From Chloroflexota bacterium (GTDB lineage Bacteria; Chloroflexota; Anaerolineae; Anaerolineales; Villigracilaceae), in contig JACAEM010000026.1 of NCBI GenBank assembly GCA_013388855.1, forward strand, positions 1-64,000: a stretch of 64,000 bases of DNA, given 5' to 3'. A model generated the notes under the pieces. That model saw only the letters and a program-made list of their open reading frames with translations, was not told the origin of the DNA and made no database searches. Of the stretch, positions 1 to 8,572 are shown in pieces; position 1 is the first letter of the stretch; each line of letters starts with the position of its first letter. The position numbers and the translations under genes were made by a program.

Positions 1-330
1 GACCCGGACGCCGCGTCCGACCGAAACGCCGATCCCGACCCGGACGCCAAGACCGACGCGCACGTTTACGCCCACCTTCACGGCGACGTTCACCCCGACG
101 GTGACGTTCACCCCGTCCAACACACCGACGCAGACGCCGACCCGGACATCTACTGTGACATTTACAGCCACGCGCACACCAACAAAAACTTTCACACCAA
201 CGTTGACCCCCTCACGCACGCCAACCTTCACACCATCGCAGACACCAACCCGCACGCCGACACGAACACCGACATTGACTCCTTCGCGCACTCCCACCCG
301 GACTCCTCTCCAGACGCGCACCCCGACTGC
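1..330 (+). repeat. Low-complexity Thr/Pro coding repeat
   Basis: Degenerate 6- and 12-bp units of the type ACGCCGACCCGG encode alternating Thr-Pro, Thr-Arg and Thr-Phe residues. The tract forms the linker of the first gene. Shorter tracts of the same kind occur at about 1545-1680, 49500-49980 and 51940-52060 inside other genes. Such tracts commonly vary in length between strains. Confidence 0.8.
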
Positions 331-1210
331 GAATCTTGGCTGTGACCGCATCGAATTTGTCAAAGATGTGACCGTACCGGATGGTTCCGTTTTCGCGCCG
401 GGCTCCTCCTTCACAAAAGTCTGGCGGCTGAAGAACAATGGCACTTGCACATGGAAGACGACCTATCGTGTCATATTGGTTAGCGGTGACGCTTTGGGCG
501 GACAGAACCTGATGCCGCTTCCCGTGGAAGTGACTCCCGGCCAGACCATTGACTTGACGATGAATTTCACCGCACCACTTATCGAGGGCGACTATCGCGG
601 TAACTGGCAGATTCGCAACGACAAGGGTGAGATTTTCGGCGCTACAACCACTGCCAACCGACCGTTCTGGGTTGCCATCAAGGTGAAATCTCCGCCCCTA
701 ACCGGCACCGCCTACGACTTTGTCGCGAACGCCTGCTCCGCCCGGTGGTTCACCGGCGTCGGGACATTGGACTGCCCGGGCGTTAACAACGACAGGAACG
801 GCTTTGTGTTGAAGCAAAACACATCGAGATTGGAAGATGGCACGCTTACTTTCCAACCCGGCTTGTTGACTGCGCCGCAGGATTTGTTCAACGGTTACAT
901 CCGCGCTGTATATCCATCCTTCAAAGTGCAAAATGGCGACCGCTTCCGGGCAATCGTCAATTGCGAAGGGAACGCCACCGCTTGCGGTGTGCTTTTCCGT
1001 GTGGATTACCAGCTTTCTGACGGTATCGTGCGCGATTTTTGGGCTTTTGGCGAACGATATGACGGGCAATATTTCACCGTTGACCTTGATTTGACTTCAC
1101 TGGCGGGGCAGGATGTCCGATTTGTGTTGACGGTCCTCTCGCTGGGACCCGCCTCCGGCGACCGCGCCCTGTGGGTCGAGCCGCGCATCGTGCGAACTGT
1201 CACACGTTGA
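2..1210 (+). CDS. Surface protein: Thr/Pro linker plus NBR1-type Ig-like domain (5' partial)
   Basis: The frame is open from base 2, so the true start lies left of the window; 402 residues are visible. Residues 1 to about 110 are a degenerate TPTxTPT linker, typical of surface proteins in Chloroflexota. From about residue 115 (CDRIEFVKDVTVPDG) to 225 the sequence matches the Ig-like domain first described in NBR1: FAPGSSFTKVWRLKNNGTCTW, then a TPGQ turn and a GxYRGNWQI strand. The last 170 residues are Cys-containing, predicted beta-rich, and not recognised. There is no membrane segment after the linker, so the protein is probably anchored upstream or secreted. It ends in TGA 96 bp before the next gene, another Thr/Pro-linker protein, suggesting a shared surface role. 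The function is unknown. Confidence 0.8.
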   Translation, partial: TRTPRPTETPIPTRTPRPTRTFTPTFTATFTPTVTFTPSNTPTQTPTRTSTVTFTATRTPTKTFTPTLTPSRTPTFTPSQTPTRTPTRTPTLTPSRTPTRTPLQTRTPTANLGCDRIEFVKDVTVPDGSVFAPGSSFTKVWRLKNNGTCTWKTTYRVILVSGDALGGQNLMPLPVEVTPGQTIDLTMNFTAPLIEGDYRGNWQIRNDKGEIFGATTTANRPFWVAIKVKSPPLTGTAYDFVANACSARWFTGVGTLDCPGVNNDRNGFVLKQNTSRLEDGTLTFQPGLLTAPQDLFNGYIRAVYPSFKVQNGDRFRAIVNCEGNATACGVLFRVDYQLSDGIVRDFWAFGERYDGQYFTVDLDLTSLAGQDVRFVLTVLSLGPASGDRALWVEPRIVRTVTR

Positions 1211-1290
1211 GCGGAAATTGACTTCCTCGACTTGCAGTCGAAGCGCGTTCCTCGCCTTGTCGGATTCATCCTTCATCCTTCTTTTTCCCC

Positions 1291-1299
1291 TGCTATAAT
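1291..1299 (+). promoter_or_regulatory. Extended -10 promoter for a leaderless gene
   Basis: TGCTATAAT fits the extended -10 consensus TGnTATAAT. It ends 7 nt before the ATG at 1307. The start point should therefore fall at or next to the ATG, and no Shine-Dalgarno sequence precedes it. No convincing -35 box is seen. Confidence 0.5.
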
Positions 1300-1306
1300 C
1301 TTTCCC

Positions 1307-2155
1307 ATGGATATTCGTGCAGGCATCATCGCCACGATTGTTCTGTCGACAGTCGGCGCGTTACTGGTCTTTCGCGCCGGGTACCGCGCCTGGATGTCGG
1401 CGAGAAGACTCACCTTTTACCGGATCAAACGTCAGCGCGAAAGAGCCGGGCTGTTTACCATCCTGGGCGCTCTTTTGCTGTTTGGTTTCAGCGTGATGCT
1501 CTACTTCTATGGCGAGCCGGTCGCCTATCATTACTTTCCGCCATCGCTCACGCCATCGCTCACCCCCACCATCACGCTTTCCCCGACCATCACGTTGTCA
1601 CCGACCATCACACTTACTCCAACCATCACGAACACTCCCTCGGTGACAGATACGCCCACCATCACCCCAACGCCGTTCGTCCCGCCCGCCATCGAAGCCT
1701 TGTTCGAAAGCGAAGTCACGCCCAACCCCAACGCGGTATTCAGCCCGCTTCAATTCACAGAGAACTGTTCGAACTTCAATGATTTCACCTCTGCCACCGT
1801 ATTCCAAAACCCAATCGACTACATGTGTGCTGTGTTTACCTACGACCAGATGCTTCCGAATGTACAATGGACCGCGCTCTGGTATCGTGATGGCGAACTT
1901 GTCCACTATGAAACGATCCCCTGGGATGGCGAGACCGGCGGCTTTGGATTCACCGAATGGCAGGCGACCGCCGCGGATTTTCTGCCTGGCACATACGAAG
2001 TGCAAATTTTCGTGGGGCTTGATTTGAAGGTGATCGGTCAATTCCTGTTGGAAGGCGACGCGCCTACACCCCTTCCCACCGTTTCCCCGACACCCTCGCC
2101 CTCCCCAACAGTCACTGTGACAGGAACCCCGCCTCCCAACCAAGCCGACAGTTGA
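1307..2155 (+). CDS. Membrane-anchored protein with Thr/Pro linker and extracytoplasmic domain
   Basis: The protein has 282 residues. The start is set at ATG 1307 because an extended -10 element lies 7 nt upstream; a longer in-frame TTG start would lack this support. There are two hydrophobic segments, about 5-23 and 47-68, with a basic loop between them (RRLTFYRIKRQRER). Both ends are then probably outside, or the region is a hairpin anchor. Residues 80-120 are a linker of repeated TITLSPT units. The domain at 125-250 has two cysteines (about 150 and 168) that could form a disulphide, and a short Thr/Pro tail follows. I do not recognise the domain. The architecture resembles its upstream neighbour and the protein at 51936, suggesting a lineage-specific set of envelope proteins. 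Confidence 0.75.
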   Translation: MDIRAGIIATIVLSTVGALLVFRAGYRAWMSARRLTFYRIKRQRERAGLFTILGALLLFGFSVMLYFYGEPVAYHYFPPSLTPSLTPTITLSPTITLSPTITLTPTITNTPSVTDTPTITPTPFVPPAIEALFESEVTPNPNAVFSPLQFTENCSNFNDFTSATVFQNPIDYMCAVFTYDQMLPNVQWTALWYRDGELVHYETIPWDGETGGFGFTEWQATAADFLPGTYEVQIFVGLDLKVIGQFLLEGDAPTPLPTVSPTPSPSPTVTVTGTPPPNQADS

Positions 2156-2245
2156 TCCCGTTTTTGAAGTGTATGCTTCAGATCGACACCCTTCTGTGTT
2201 CCTCATTCTCTTTGCGGTAAAAATCGTTCAACAAGGAAAACCACC

Positions 2246-2734
2246 ATGACCCAACTCTGCTTTCAAGATTACTACCCCGAGGCCCTTGCCCACTGCTACG
2301 GGTGCGGTAGGCTCAACGAGCACGGGCACCAGATCAAGAGCTATTGGGACGGTGACGAGTCGGTCTGTCACTTTATGCCCAAATCGTATCATATCGCCGT
2401 ACCGGGATATGTCTATGGCGGGTTGCTCGCCTCGCTCATCGATTGTCATGGCACAGGGACGGCCGCCGCTGCGCTCTACAAAGCTGCAAAAGAGGCCGAT
2501 CCCCATGCGGAGCCGAACACGCGTACCCTCACCGCGTCCCTGCACGTCGATTATCATAAACCCACCCCGCTTGGTATTGAGCTCGAAGTGCGCGGCAAAG
2601 TGAAGCATCTCGGCGGGCGCAAGGTCGTCATCGAGGAATGGATCATTGCCAACGGCGTTGTCACCGTGCGCGGGGAGGTGGTCGCCGTGCAAGTGCCTGA
2701 ATCCATGTTGGATGAATTATTGAAAGGGAAATAA
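2246..2734 (+). CDS. PaaI-type hotdog-fold thioesterase
   Basis: The 162-residue protein has the hotdog layout of the PaaI/YbgC-like acyl-CoA thioesterases. An N-terminal CYGCGRLNEHG segment (residues 17-27) is followed by the central helix region GGLLASLIDCHGTGTAA (residues 60-76), where the catalytic acidic residue lies (Asp68). Strands TLHVDYHKPTPLG-like and GRKVVIEEW complete the fold. The expected role is hydrolysis of a small acyl or aryl-CoA in the cytoplasm; the substrate cannot be told. ACAAGGAAAACCACC before the ATG gives a weak Shine-Dalgarno. It stands 55 bp before the broken ROK kinase gene in the same direction. Confidence 0.85.
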   Translation: MTQLCFQDYYPEALAHCYGCGRLNEHGHQIKSYWDGDESVCHFMPKSYHIAVPGYVYGGLLASLIDCHGTGTAAAALYKAAKEADPHAEPNTRTLTASLHVDYHKPTPLGIELEVRGKVKHLGGRKVVIEEWIIANGVVTVRGEVVAVQVPESMLDELLKGK

Positions 2735-2788
2735 ACTGCCTGTGTTCTTACGGCAGATAAAAAATCACACAGGAAGATGGAAAAGAAC

Positions 2789-3829
2789 ATGAACAAAGTT
2801 GTATACATCGGAACCGATGGCGGCGCGACCACATCCAAAGTGGGTGGTGTCTGGAGCGATGGTTCGACCATTTAGACGAAATTGTTGCAGGCATCCACCA
2901 ATTCGAAACTGGGACCCGAAGTCGTGGTGCGGAGTTGGGTTGAAGCCGTCACCAATTATTTATCCACCAATGGACTAACCTGGGATCAAGTCGGCGGGGT
3001 GGGGTTGGCGGTGCCCGGTCCCTTTCAGCGATACGGTGTTTTCGACCATTCTGCCAACCTGCCCGACAGTTTCACCGGCTTCGATGTGCATACCGCGTAT
3101 GGCAATGCCCTCGCCGAGCGCGCTGGGCGTCCCATCCCGCTGACGGTCGGCAATGATGGTGACATGGGCGGCGTGGCGGAGGCGCAGCATGTACGCGGTG
3201 ACAGCAACGCGACCGTCTTGATGCTGGCACCCGGCTCAGGCTTGGGATGTGCGTATATCGATGCGCGCGGTTTTGCCCTCAGCGGCGACACCTTCGCCGG
3301 GATGGAAGGCGGTCATATGCCTGCCCTCCTGCACCTTCTCGGCGCTAAACCCTATACCTGTGGTTGCGGGCGTGATTGGGGTTGTATCGAAATGTATACA
3401 TGCCTTGCGGGTCTTCCCACCCTGCTTGCCGAAAAACTGGAACAGTACCCCGATCACGACTTGGCGAAATCCTCACTAAGTATGAAGGAGCGTGCCTTCT
3501 CCCTGCGTGGATTGGCGCAGCGAGGTGACAGACTTGCCCAGGAAATATTCGATTTCCAGGCGAAGGCTCTTGGCTTGCACGTCGCCAACCTGTCGATGGC
3601 GCTCGACCCGAAGTTCGTCGTCATCGGCGGTGGATTGATGGACCCGGAGGCAACCTCCCCCGCCTTCCGCGAGCGTTACCTGAACATTGTGCGCGAAACC
3701 GCCCGCAACTATCTCTGGCCCTACCAGCGTGATTCCATTACCATTGTTCCCGCCGCGCTGGGGGATCTTTCTCAGGCAATCGGCGCCGCGCTGACGGCAT
3801 TATATAAGAGCAAAGTATCGCATCTCTGA
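2789..3829 (+). pseudogene. ROK-family sugar kinase interrupted by an in-frame TAG
   Basis: ATG 2789 (preceded by AGGAAGATGGAAAAG) opens a frame that encodes MNKVVYIGTDGGATTSKVG, the phosphate-1 ATP motif of ROK kinases. The frame hits TAG at 2873-2875 (codon 29) and then continues uninterrupted to TGA 3829. The downstream part has the ROK landmarks: VGNDGDMGG with the catalytic Asp, APGSGLG, and a zinc cluster CGCGRDWGCIEMY. The cluster has one residue more between CG and GC than the usual CxCGxxGCxE. Translation restarting at TTG 2882 would lack the ATP-binding loop, so it would not give a kinase. Either the gene is newly inactivated, or the TAG is a sequencing error, or it is read through. 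Frequent use of TAG as the normal stop in neighbouring genes argues against recoding. Confidence 0.75.
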
Positions 3830-3843
3830 ACCGATCAATAAAA

Positions 3844-3910
3844 AAGTGACGGTCACCTTCACCTCGATTCGTTTTACTTCGGGGGTGCTTTGCAAAGGTG
3901 ACCGTCACTT
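3844..3910. terminator. Long-loop 16-bp inverted repeat between convergent genes
   Basis: AAGTGACGGTCACCTT (3844-3859) and its exact reverse complement (3895-3910) flank a 35-nt loop. Each arm contains GTGAC-N-GTCAC, itself a short palindrome. The element lies between the 3' ends of the kinase gene and the chelatase gene and ends 10 bp from the latter's stop. A two-way terminator is likely. There is no strong T run. Confidence 0.6.
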
Positions 3911-3920
3911 CACTCCCTGG

Positions 3921-5980
3921 TTATTTCTTCACCGGTCTCGCCATCTCATCTTTTACCGCGTGATATAAATTCTCAGCCTTCAACTCACTGAGCGCATAGC
4001 ACGGCGCTTTGAGGTGGTTTGCCAGTTGCTGCGCCAGTCCCTGATCGAAAGCGGCGTGTTCCATGTTGATGACCACACTTTTTATCTTCTCATTGGCGAT
4101 CAAATCAGCGAAACGGTAGGATTCTTCCTGCGGAGGCAGCGCCCCGATGGAGACATTCCCTGCGCCGTCGGTCAGGACGATCAAAAGCGGTTCCACATCA
4201 GGGTGGTGGAGCTTCTCCTGCCGAAGCACGTCTGCGGCGAGGAACAAGCCTGCGGAAAGCGGGGTCTTCCCGCCTACGGGGATATCCATCAGTGCGCGTT
4301 GAGCCAGTTGCACGGAATTGGTCGGGGGGAGGACAAGAGTCGCACGATCCTTTTGGAAGACAATCAACCCGACCCGGTCCCGGCGTTGGTAGGCATCCGT
4401 CAACAGGGACAGGATCGCGCCCTTGGTCGCATTCATCCGCTCGGCGACCGCCATCGACCACGATGCATCCACCAGGAACAAAACCAAATTGGCGACACGC
4501 TTCACGCGGATCTTGCGCTGCAAGTCCGACGACTCGATGGCGAAGGCGAGGCGTTTGCGTTTTTCCACGCGGCTCTTCTGGTGCGGCGCGGCGGCGCGGA
4601 AGGTGGCGTCGAAGGCGATATCGTCCTTCTTTTCACCAGCGGGGCGCGCCTTGATGTAGCGTCCATGTTTGCGCTCGGTTTTGGTAAGCGAGCGCCTGCC
4701 CGCGTGTTTGCGGGCGAGTTTGTCGAGAGGCGTGTTTAATTTACGGGGTTGAAATTTTTCTCCCGGCTTGACCTTCTGTCCGCCTTCCCACCAGTTCGCA
4801 GAGGTGTTCGCAAACACGTCCTGCGGCATCTGTTCGGGTTTGCCTTCCTGCGGACCCTCCTCGCGCTCATCCTCGAGCTTTAAGTTTTTTTTTCCTCGGG
4901 TTTGCCTTGCTGGGATTCGGATTCGTCTTCCGCTTCGCTCGGCATGGACTGACCCGCTAGCTGCTCGATGCGCTCCTGCAATTGCTCGGTCGTCATTTCG
5001 GCTTGCTGGAAGGGAGTCCGCTTGATGCGGTGAGGCAGCGCCAATTCGGCGGCAAGCGCGATATCGTGGTCGTTGATCTTGGTGCGGCCCTCGAACGCGG
5101 CTTGCGCGCGGGCAGCTTTGAGGATGACCAAATCTGCGCGGTGACCATCCACATTGAGGGAGGCGGTCAACGCGGCAATGGACAGCAGATCGCGGCTGGT
5201 GTGAGTTACCTGCCCGACAAGTTCGCGGGCGCGTTCGATCTGGCGCGAAAGTTCTTCCTCTTTGGCTTTCCATCTTGCGCGGAAGGCTTCCGCATCCTGT
5301 TCAAAATCCAGGTTGCTTTGCATGATGGTGACGCGTTCGCGTGCCTCGCGGATACCCACGATATCGACCGAGAGAGCGAAGCGATCCAGCAGTTGAGGGC
5401 GAAGCTCACCCTCTTCCGGATTCATCGTCCCGACGAGAATGAAGCGGGCAGGGTGCGAGAAGGAAATGCCTTCGCGCTCGACCATGTTGACACCCATTGC
5501 GGCAGAGTCCAGAAGCACATCCACCACATGATCGTCGAGCAGGTTGACTTCGTCGATGTAAAGCAGACCGCGATTGGCGCTGGCGAGCACGCCCGGCTCG
5601 AAGTGGCGTTCACCTTTTTGGATGGCTTGTTCAATGTCGAGCGTTCCGACCACGCGGTCCTCGGTGGCGGAGACAGGCAGGTTGACGAAGGGGGTTGTCC
5701 GCACGTGAAATGGAAGCGGCTTTTTCCCTCCGTCTGATCGTTCCTTGCATTCGGTGCACCAGGTGTTGGGTTTATCGGGGTCGCATCCAAAGCGGCAGTC
5801 GTCCACAACCTTTACCTTGGGAAGCAGCGCGGCTAAAGCGCGTGATGCCGTGGATTTTGCAGTACCGCGCTCGCCGCGGATCAACACGCCGCCGATGCGG
5901 GTGTCGACAGCGTTGAGAATGAGCGCGCGTTTCATGCGCTCCTGTCCTACGATGGCAGTGAATGGGAAAATGGGTGGCAT
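3921..5980 (-). CDS. chlD: ChlI/ChlD-type chelatase, full-length product made by a -1 frameshift at A9
   Basis: The AAA+ frame from ATG 5980 and the VWA frame ending at TAA 3921 join if the ribosome slips back one base on the A9 tract (4885-4893). This gives GAA-AAA-AAA then AAC-TTA and a fusion of about 686 residues. Residues 1-350 are the AAA+ module. A charged linker (KLEDEREEGPQEGK) follows. The VWA domain starts near 500 with the MIDAS motif DASWSM (about 505-510) and GGKTPLSAG. This is the order of the single-chain cobalto/magnesium-chelatase D subunit. Published work describes programmed frameshifting in chlD genes giving both a small AAA+ subunit and the full D subunit. No cobN/chlH is in the window, so the metal is uncertain. 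The alternative is a one-base homopolymer error, which would simply leave one intact gene. Confidence 0.75.
4880..5980 (-). CDS. chlI: AAA+ chelatase subunit (zero-frame product)
   Basis: Normal decoding from ATG 5980 stops at TAA 4880-4882, just past the A9 tract, giving 366 residues. The start is chosen at MPPIFPFTAIVGQE because CGGAG lies 8 nt upstream; the longer frame to 6073 is not ChlI-like. Walker A is GERGTAKST (36-44), Walker B LLYIDEVNLL (139-148). Four cysteines in CRFGCDPDKPNTWCTEC (62-78) suggest a zinc site in the insert, as in cobaltochelatase-like D proteins. The AAA+ ring would power metal insertion into a tetrapyrrole together with the VWA-bearing long product. A 169-bp divergent region separates it from rpsA. 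Confidence 0.8.
   Translation of the reverse strand: MPPIFPFTAIVGQERMKRALILNAVDTRIGGVLIRGERGTAKSTASRALAALLPKVKVVDDCRFGCDPDKPNTWCTECKERSDGGKKPLPFHVRTTPFVNLPVSATEDRVVGTLDIEQAIQKGERHFEPGVLASANRGLLYIDEVNLLDDHVVDVLLDSAAMGVNMVEREGISFSHPARFILVGTMNPEEGELRPQLLDRFALSVDIVGIREARERVTIMQSNLDFEQDAEAFRARWKAKEEELSRQIERARELVGQVTHTSRDLLSIAALTASLNVDGHRADLVILKAARAQAAFEGRTKINDHDIALAAELALPHRIKRTPFQQAEMTTEQLQERIEQLAGQSMPSEAEDESESQQGKPEEKKT
4885..4893 (-). promoter_or_regulatory. chlD: A9 slippery sequence joining the two chelatase frames
   Basis: On the minus strand the run is GAGGAAAAAAAAACTTAAAG. Zero-frame codons are GAA AAA AAA ACT TAA. Slipping back one base on tandem AAA AAA codons enters the VWA frame three bases before the stop. 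GAGG sits directly upstream. Nine A are also enough for transcriptional slippage or a sequencing indel. Confidence 0.6.
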
Positions 5981-6090
5981 GATTGAACTCCGAAGAATGA
6001 TTATAACGCGTGAATCAAGAAGGTGATAGTTGGTTATTATCTGGTCGCGTTTTTCTGCGGTGGTCATTTGCAACGATTTAATTATCAGGG

Positions 6091-6119
6091 TTGCAAACTT
6101 ACCGGTTCGCCTTTATAAT
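6091..6119 (+). promoter_or_regulatory. rpsA: Sigma-70-type promoter of rpsA
   Basis: TTGCAA (6091-6096), a 17-bp spacer and TATAAT (6114-6119) form a near-consensus promoter. Its start point should be near 6126, leaving a leader of about 24 nt before GTG 6150. Confidence 0.8.
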
Positions 6120-6149
6120 CCGTCTACATTTTCTTAATTGGAGCCTCAA

Positions 6150-7430
6150 GTGACAGATCAGAATCAAGCCCTGCCCACCCAAGGGAGCGATGTGAATCAG
6201 CAGGGAGAACAACACAACCATAATAACAATCAAACGATGGAGTCCCTGCTGAAGGAGCAGGAACTTAACGTTGATTTGCCCCAACCCGGCGAAATCCGCA
6301 CGGGTGTCATTGCAAGCATCAGTCAGAGCCAGATCCTCGTGAGTATTGGCGCAAAATCTGAAGGTGTTGTTTCTGGTCGTGAGTTGGACCAATTGTCGGC
6401 GGAGGAGCGTGACGCGCTCAAGGTCGGGCAGGAAGTCCACGTCTTTGTGGTCAATGCCGAGGATGCCAACGGAAACGTCGTCCTCTCGCTGAAACGCGCG
6501 CAGGAACAACTTTCGTGGGAAAATGTCGAAAAACTGCTTGAAAACGATGAAGTCATCGAAAGCAAGATCATCGGTTTCAACAAGGGTGGTTTGATTGTCG
6601 GGGTGGAAGGGCTGCGCGGCTTTGTGCCCTCCTCGCAGATCAGCGCCCTGCGCCGCAGTCAGTCGACCGGCGATACGCCCGAACAACGCTGGCAAAAGAT
6701 GATCGGGCAGCCGATCTCTGTCCGCGTGGTGGAAGTGGACCGCGAACGCCGCCGCCTCATCCTCTCGGAACGCGCCGCCAGCACCGAGTCGCGACAGTCG
6801 ATCAAAGAACGCGTCATCGAAGAACTTGAAGAAGGCAAGGTGTACACGGGTCGCGTCACCAGCCTTGCCAATTTCGGCGCGTTCATCAATATCAACGGCG
6901 CAGACGGGCTTGTTCACCTCTCCGAACTTTCGTGGGATCACATCGAACACCCGCGCGAAGTGCTTGAGGTGGGGCAAGAAGTCAAAGTCAAAGTCATCAA
7001 TGTAGACCGCGAGAAGAAGCGCATCGGACTCTCCGTCCGGGCTCTGCAGGAAGACCCGTGGCGTTCCCGCGTCGAAAAATACAGCGTCGGTCAACTGGTC
7101 GAAGGAGTCATCACCCGCCTGACGAAGTTTGGCGCATTTGCCCGCCTCGAAGGTGATATCGAAGGCTTGATCCACATTTCCGAGATCGCCGATCATCGCA
7201 TCGAACACCCAAAGGAAGTGCTTAAGGAAGGCGATGTCAAGAGCCTGCGCGTCATCCGCATCGATGCCGATCAGCACCGCATCGGTTTGAGCCTTCGCAA
7301 AGTGGACTCGGCGGCGTTTGCCGACAAAGATTTCAAACTACTCACGGCAGAGTTTGGCGCCGACGAAACGCCGGAACCTGCTTCCGATGAAACCGCAGGG
7401 GAATCGAGTTCGGACAAACCGGAAGCCTGA
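6150..7430 (+). CDS. rpsA: 30S ribosomal protein S1
   Basis: The protein has 426 residues with a GTG start at 6150; TTGGAG lies 7 nt upstream, and an in-frame TTG at 6138 overlaps that site, so it is rejected. After a polar N terminus rich in Gln and Asn there are four S1 RNA-binding repeats at about 48-118, 135-210, 227-297 and 312-383. The last two carry the classic GxVTSLANFGAFI and LVHLSELS signatures. S1 brings mRNA to the 30S subunit. Four repeats is the usual number outside the six-repeat proteobacterial form. An acidic Ser-rich tail ends the protein. It is a single transcription unit bounded by a strong promoter and an intrinsic terminator. Confidence 0.92.
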   Translation: MTDQNQALPTQGSDVNQQGEQHNHNNNQTMESLLKEQELNVDLPQPGEIRTGVIASISQSQILVSIGAKSEGVVSGRELDQLSAEERDALKVGQEVHVFVVNAEDANGNVVLSLKRAQEQLSWENVEKLLENDEVIESKIIGFNKGGLIVGVEGLRGFVPSSQISALRRSQSTGDTPEQRWQKMIGQPISVRVVEVDRERRRLILSERAASTESRQSIKERVIEELEEGKVYTGRVTSLANFGAFININGADGLVHLSELSWDHIEHPREVLEVGQEVKVKVINVDREKKRIGLSVRALQEDPWRSRVEKYSVGQLVEGVITRLTKFGAFARLEGDIEGLIHISEIADHRIEHPKEVLKEGDVKSLRVIRIDADQHRIGLSLRKVDSAAFADKDFKLLTAEFGADETPEPASDETAGESSSDKPEA

Positions 7431-7438
7431 TTGGAAAC

Positions 7439-7470
7439 AAAGAGCGTCCCACCAGAGTGGGACGCTCTTT
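7439..7470 (+). terminator. rpsA: Intrinsic terminator of rpsA
   Basis: AAAGAGCGTCCCAC (7439-7452), loop CAGA, then GTGGGACGCTCTTT (7457-7470): a perfect 14-bp stem ending in TTT. It ends only 7 nt before the ATG of the dipeptidase gene, so it occupies the place of that gene's ribosome-binding site. Confidence 0.85.
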
Positions 7471-7477
7471 CACCACC

Positions 7478-8572
7478 ATGCCCCTGATCATCGATTCGCA
7501 TCAAGATATAGCATTCAACATGCTCAACTACGGGCGCGATTACACGCGTTCGGCGCTCGAAACCCGCCGCCTCGAAATCGGGACTACCATCCCGGACCGC
7601 AACGGCGACGCGACCGCCGGTTGGCCCGAATATCAGCGGGGGAAAGTGGCGGTGGTCTTTGCCACGCTGTTTGTTACGCCTGCCAAAAGCAGGGATGCTG
7701 AAGACATTGTCTGGTATTCGGATTCTGAATCTGCACACCGCATGTACCGTGCCCAAGTCGATGTCTACCGCAAACTGGTGGACCAGCATCCCGATAAATT
7801 CCGCTTCATTGCCTCAACAAAGGAACTTGATTCTGTTATCGAACACTGGTCCAAACCCGGGACGGAGAACGAGAGCCATCCCGTCGGGCTGATCTACCTT
7901 ATGGAAGGCGCGGATGGGATCCGCTCGCCGCGTGAACTCGCCGAATGGTGGGACTTGGGATTGCGTATGATTGGTCTTGCCTGGGCGGGGACGCGCTACT
8001 GTGGCGGGACCGGCGACCCCGGTCCATTGACCGATGAAGGTCGCAAACTGCTCTCTGCCATGGCGGAGTACAATTTCATCCTAGACCTGAGCCACATGGA
8101 TGAAGCAGCCGCGTATGAGTCGCTTGACCGCTACGAAGGGCCTGTGATGGCAACGCACGCCAATTGCGCCGCCTTGATGAAAGGTTCCGAAACGAACCGC
8201 CATCTGCCGGACCGCGTCATTCGCGGAATGATCGAGCGCAATGGAGTGATTGGCGTTATTCCGTTGAATTCCTTTCTCAAGGTTGGATGGAACCGTAAAA
8301 CAGGCAGTCGCCGCGAAGAGGTACCTTTGGATGTGTTGATCGCTCATATCGATCACATCTGTCAACTGGCGGGGAGCGCCAATCATGCAGCGATTGGCTC
8401 GGATTTGGACGGGGGGTTCGGACTTCAATCCATTCCTCCCGAGTTGGATACGATTGCCGACCTGCAGATCATTGCCTCGAAGCTGGTGACGCGCGGATAC
8501 ACTGAAACGGATGCGGCGAACATTCTGGGCGGGAACTGGCTGAGATTTCTTCGGGAGAATCTTCCGGCATGA
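7478..8572 (+). CDS. Membrane dipeptidase-like metallohydrolase (peptidase M19)
   Basis: The 364-residue protein matches the renal dipeptidase family. Zinc ligands are visible: DSHQD (6-10), the bridging Glu in YLMEGADG, His in ILDLSHM and in ATHANC, and Asp in AIGSDLDGG. M19 enzymes hydrolyse dipeptides at two zinc ions, and bacterial members often accept D-amino-acid dipeptides. There is no signal peptide, so it acts in the cytoplasm. The start at ATG 7478 follows a terminator hairpin and has no Shine-Dalgarno. A GTG at 7457 lies inside the hairpin and is less likely. The stop overlaps the next start (ATGA), so the two genes are coupled. Confidence 0.85.
   Translation: MPLIIDSHQDIAFNMLNYGRDYTRSALETRRLEIGTTIPDRNGDATAGWPEYQRGKVAVVFATLFVTPAKSRDAEDIVWYSDSESAHRMYRAQVDVYRKLVDQHPDKFRFIASTKELDSVIEHWSKPGTENESHPVGLIYLMEGADGIRSPRELAEWWDLGLRMIGLAWAGTRYCGGTGDPGPLTDEGRKLLSAMAEYNFILDLSHMDEAAAYESLDRYEGPVMATHANCAALMKGSETNRHLPDRVIRGMIERNGVIGVIPLNSFLKVGWNRKTGSRREEVPLDVLIAHIDHICQLAGSANHAAIGSDLDGGFGLQSIPPELDTIADLQIIASKLVTRGYTETDAANILGGNWLRFLRENLPA

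Noticed and set aside
1-330. CRISPR-like or tandem DNA repeat array
   Set aside because: The units are short, degenerate and in frame, coding a Thr/Pro linker; there are no spacers.
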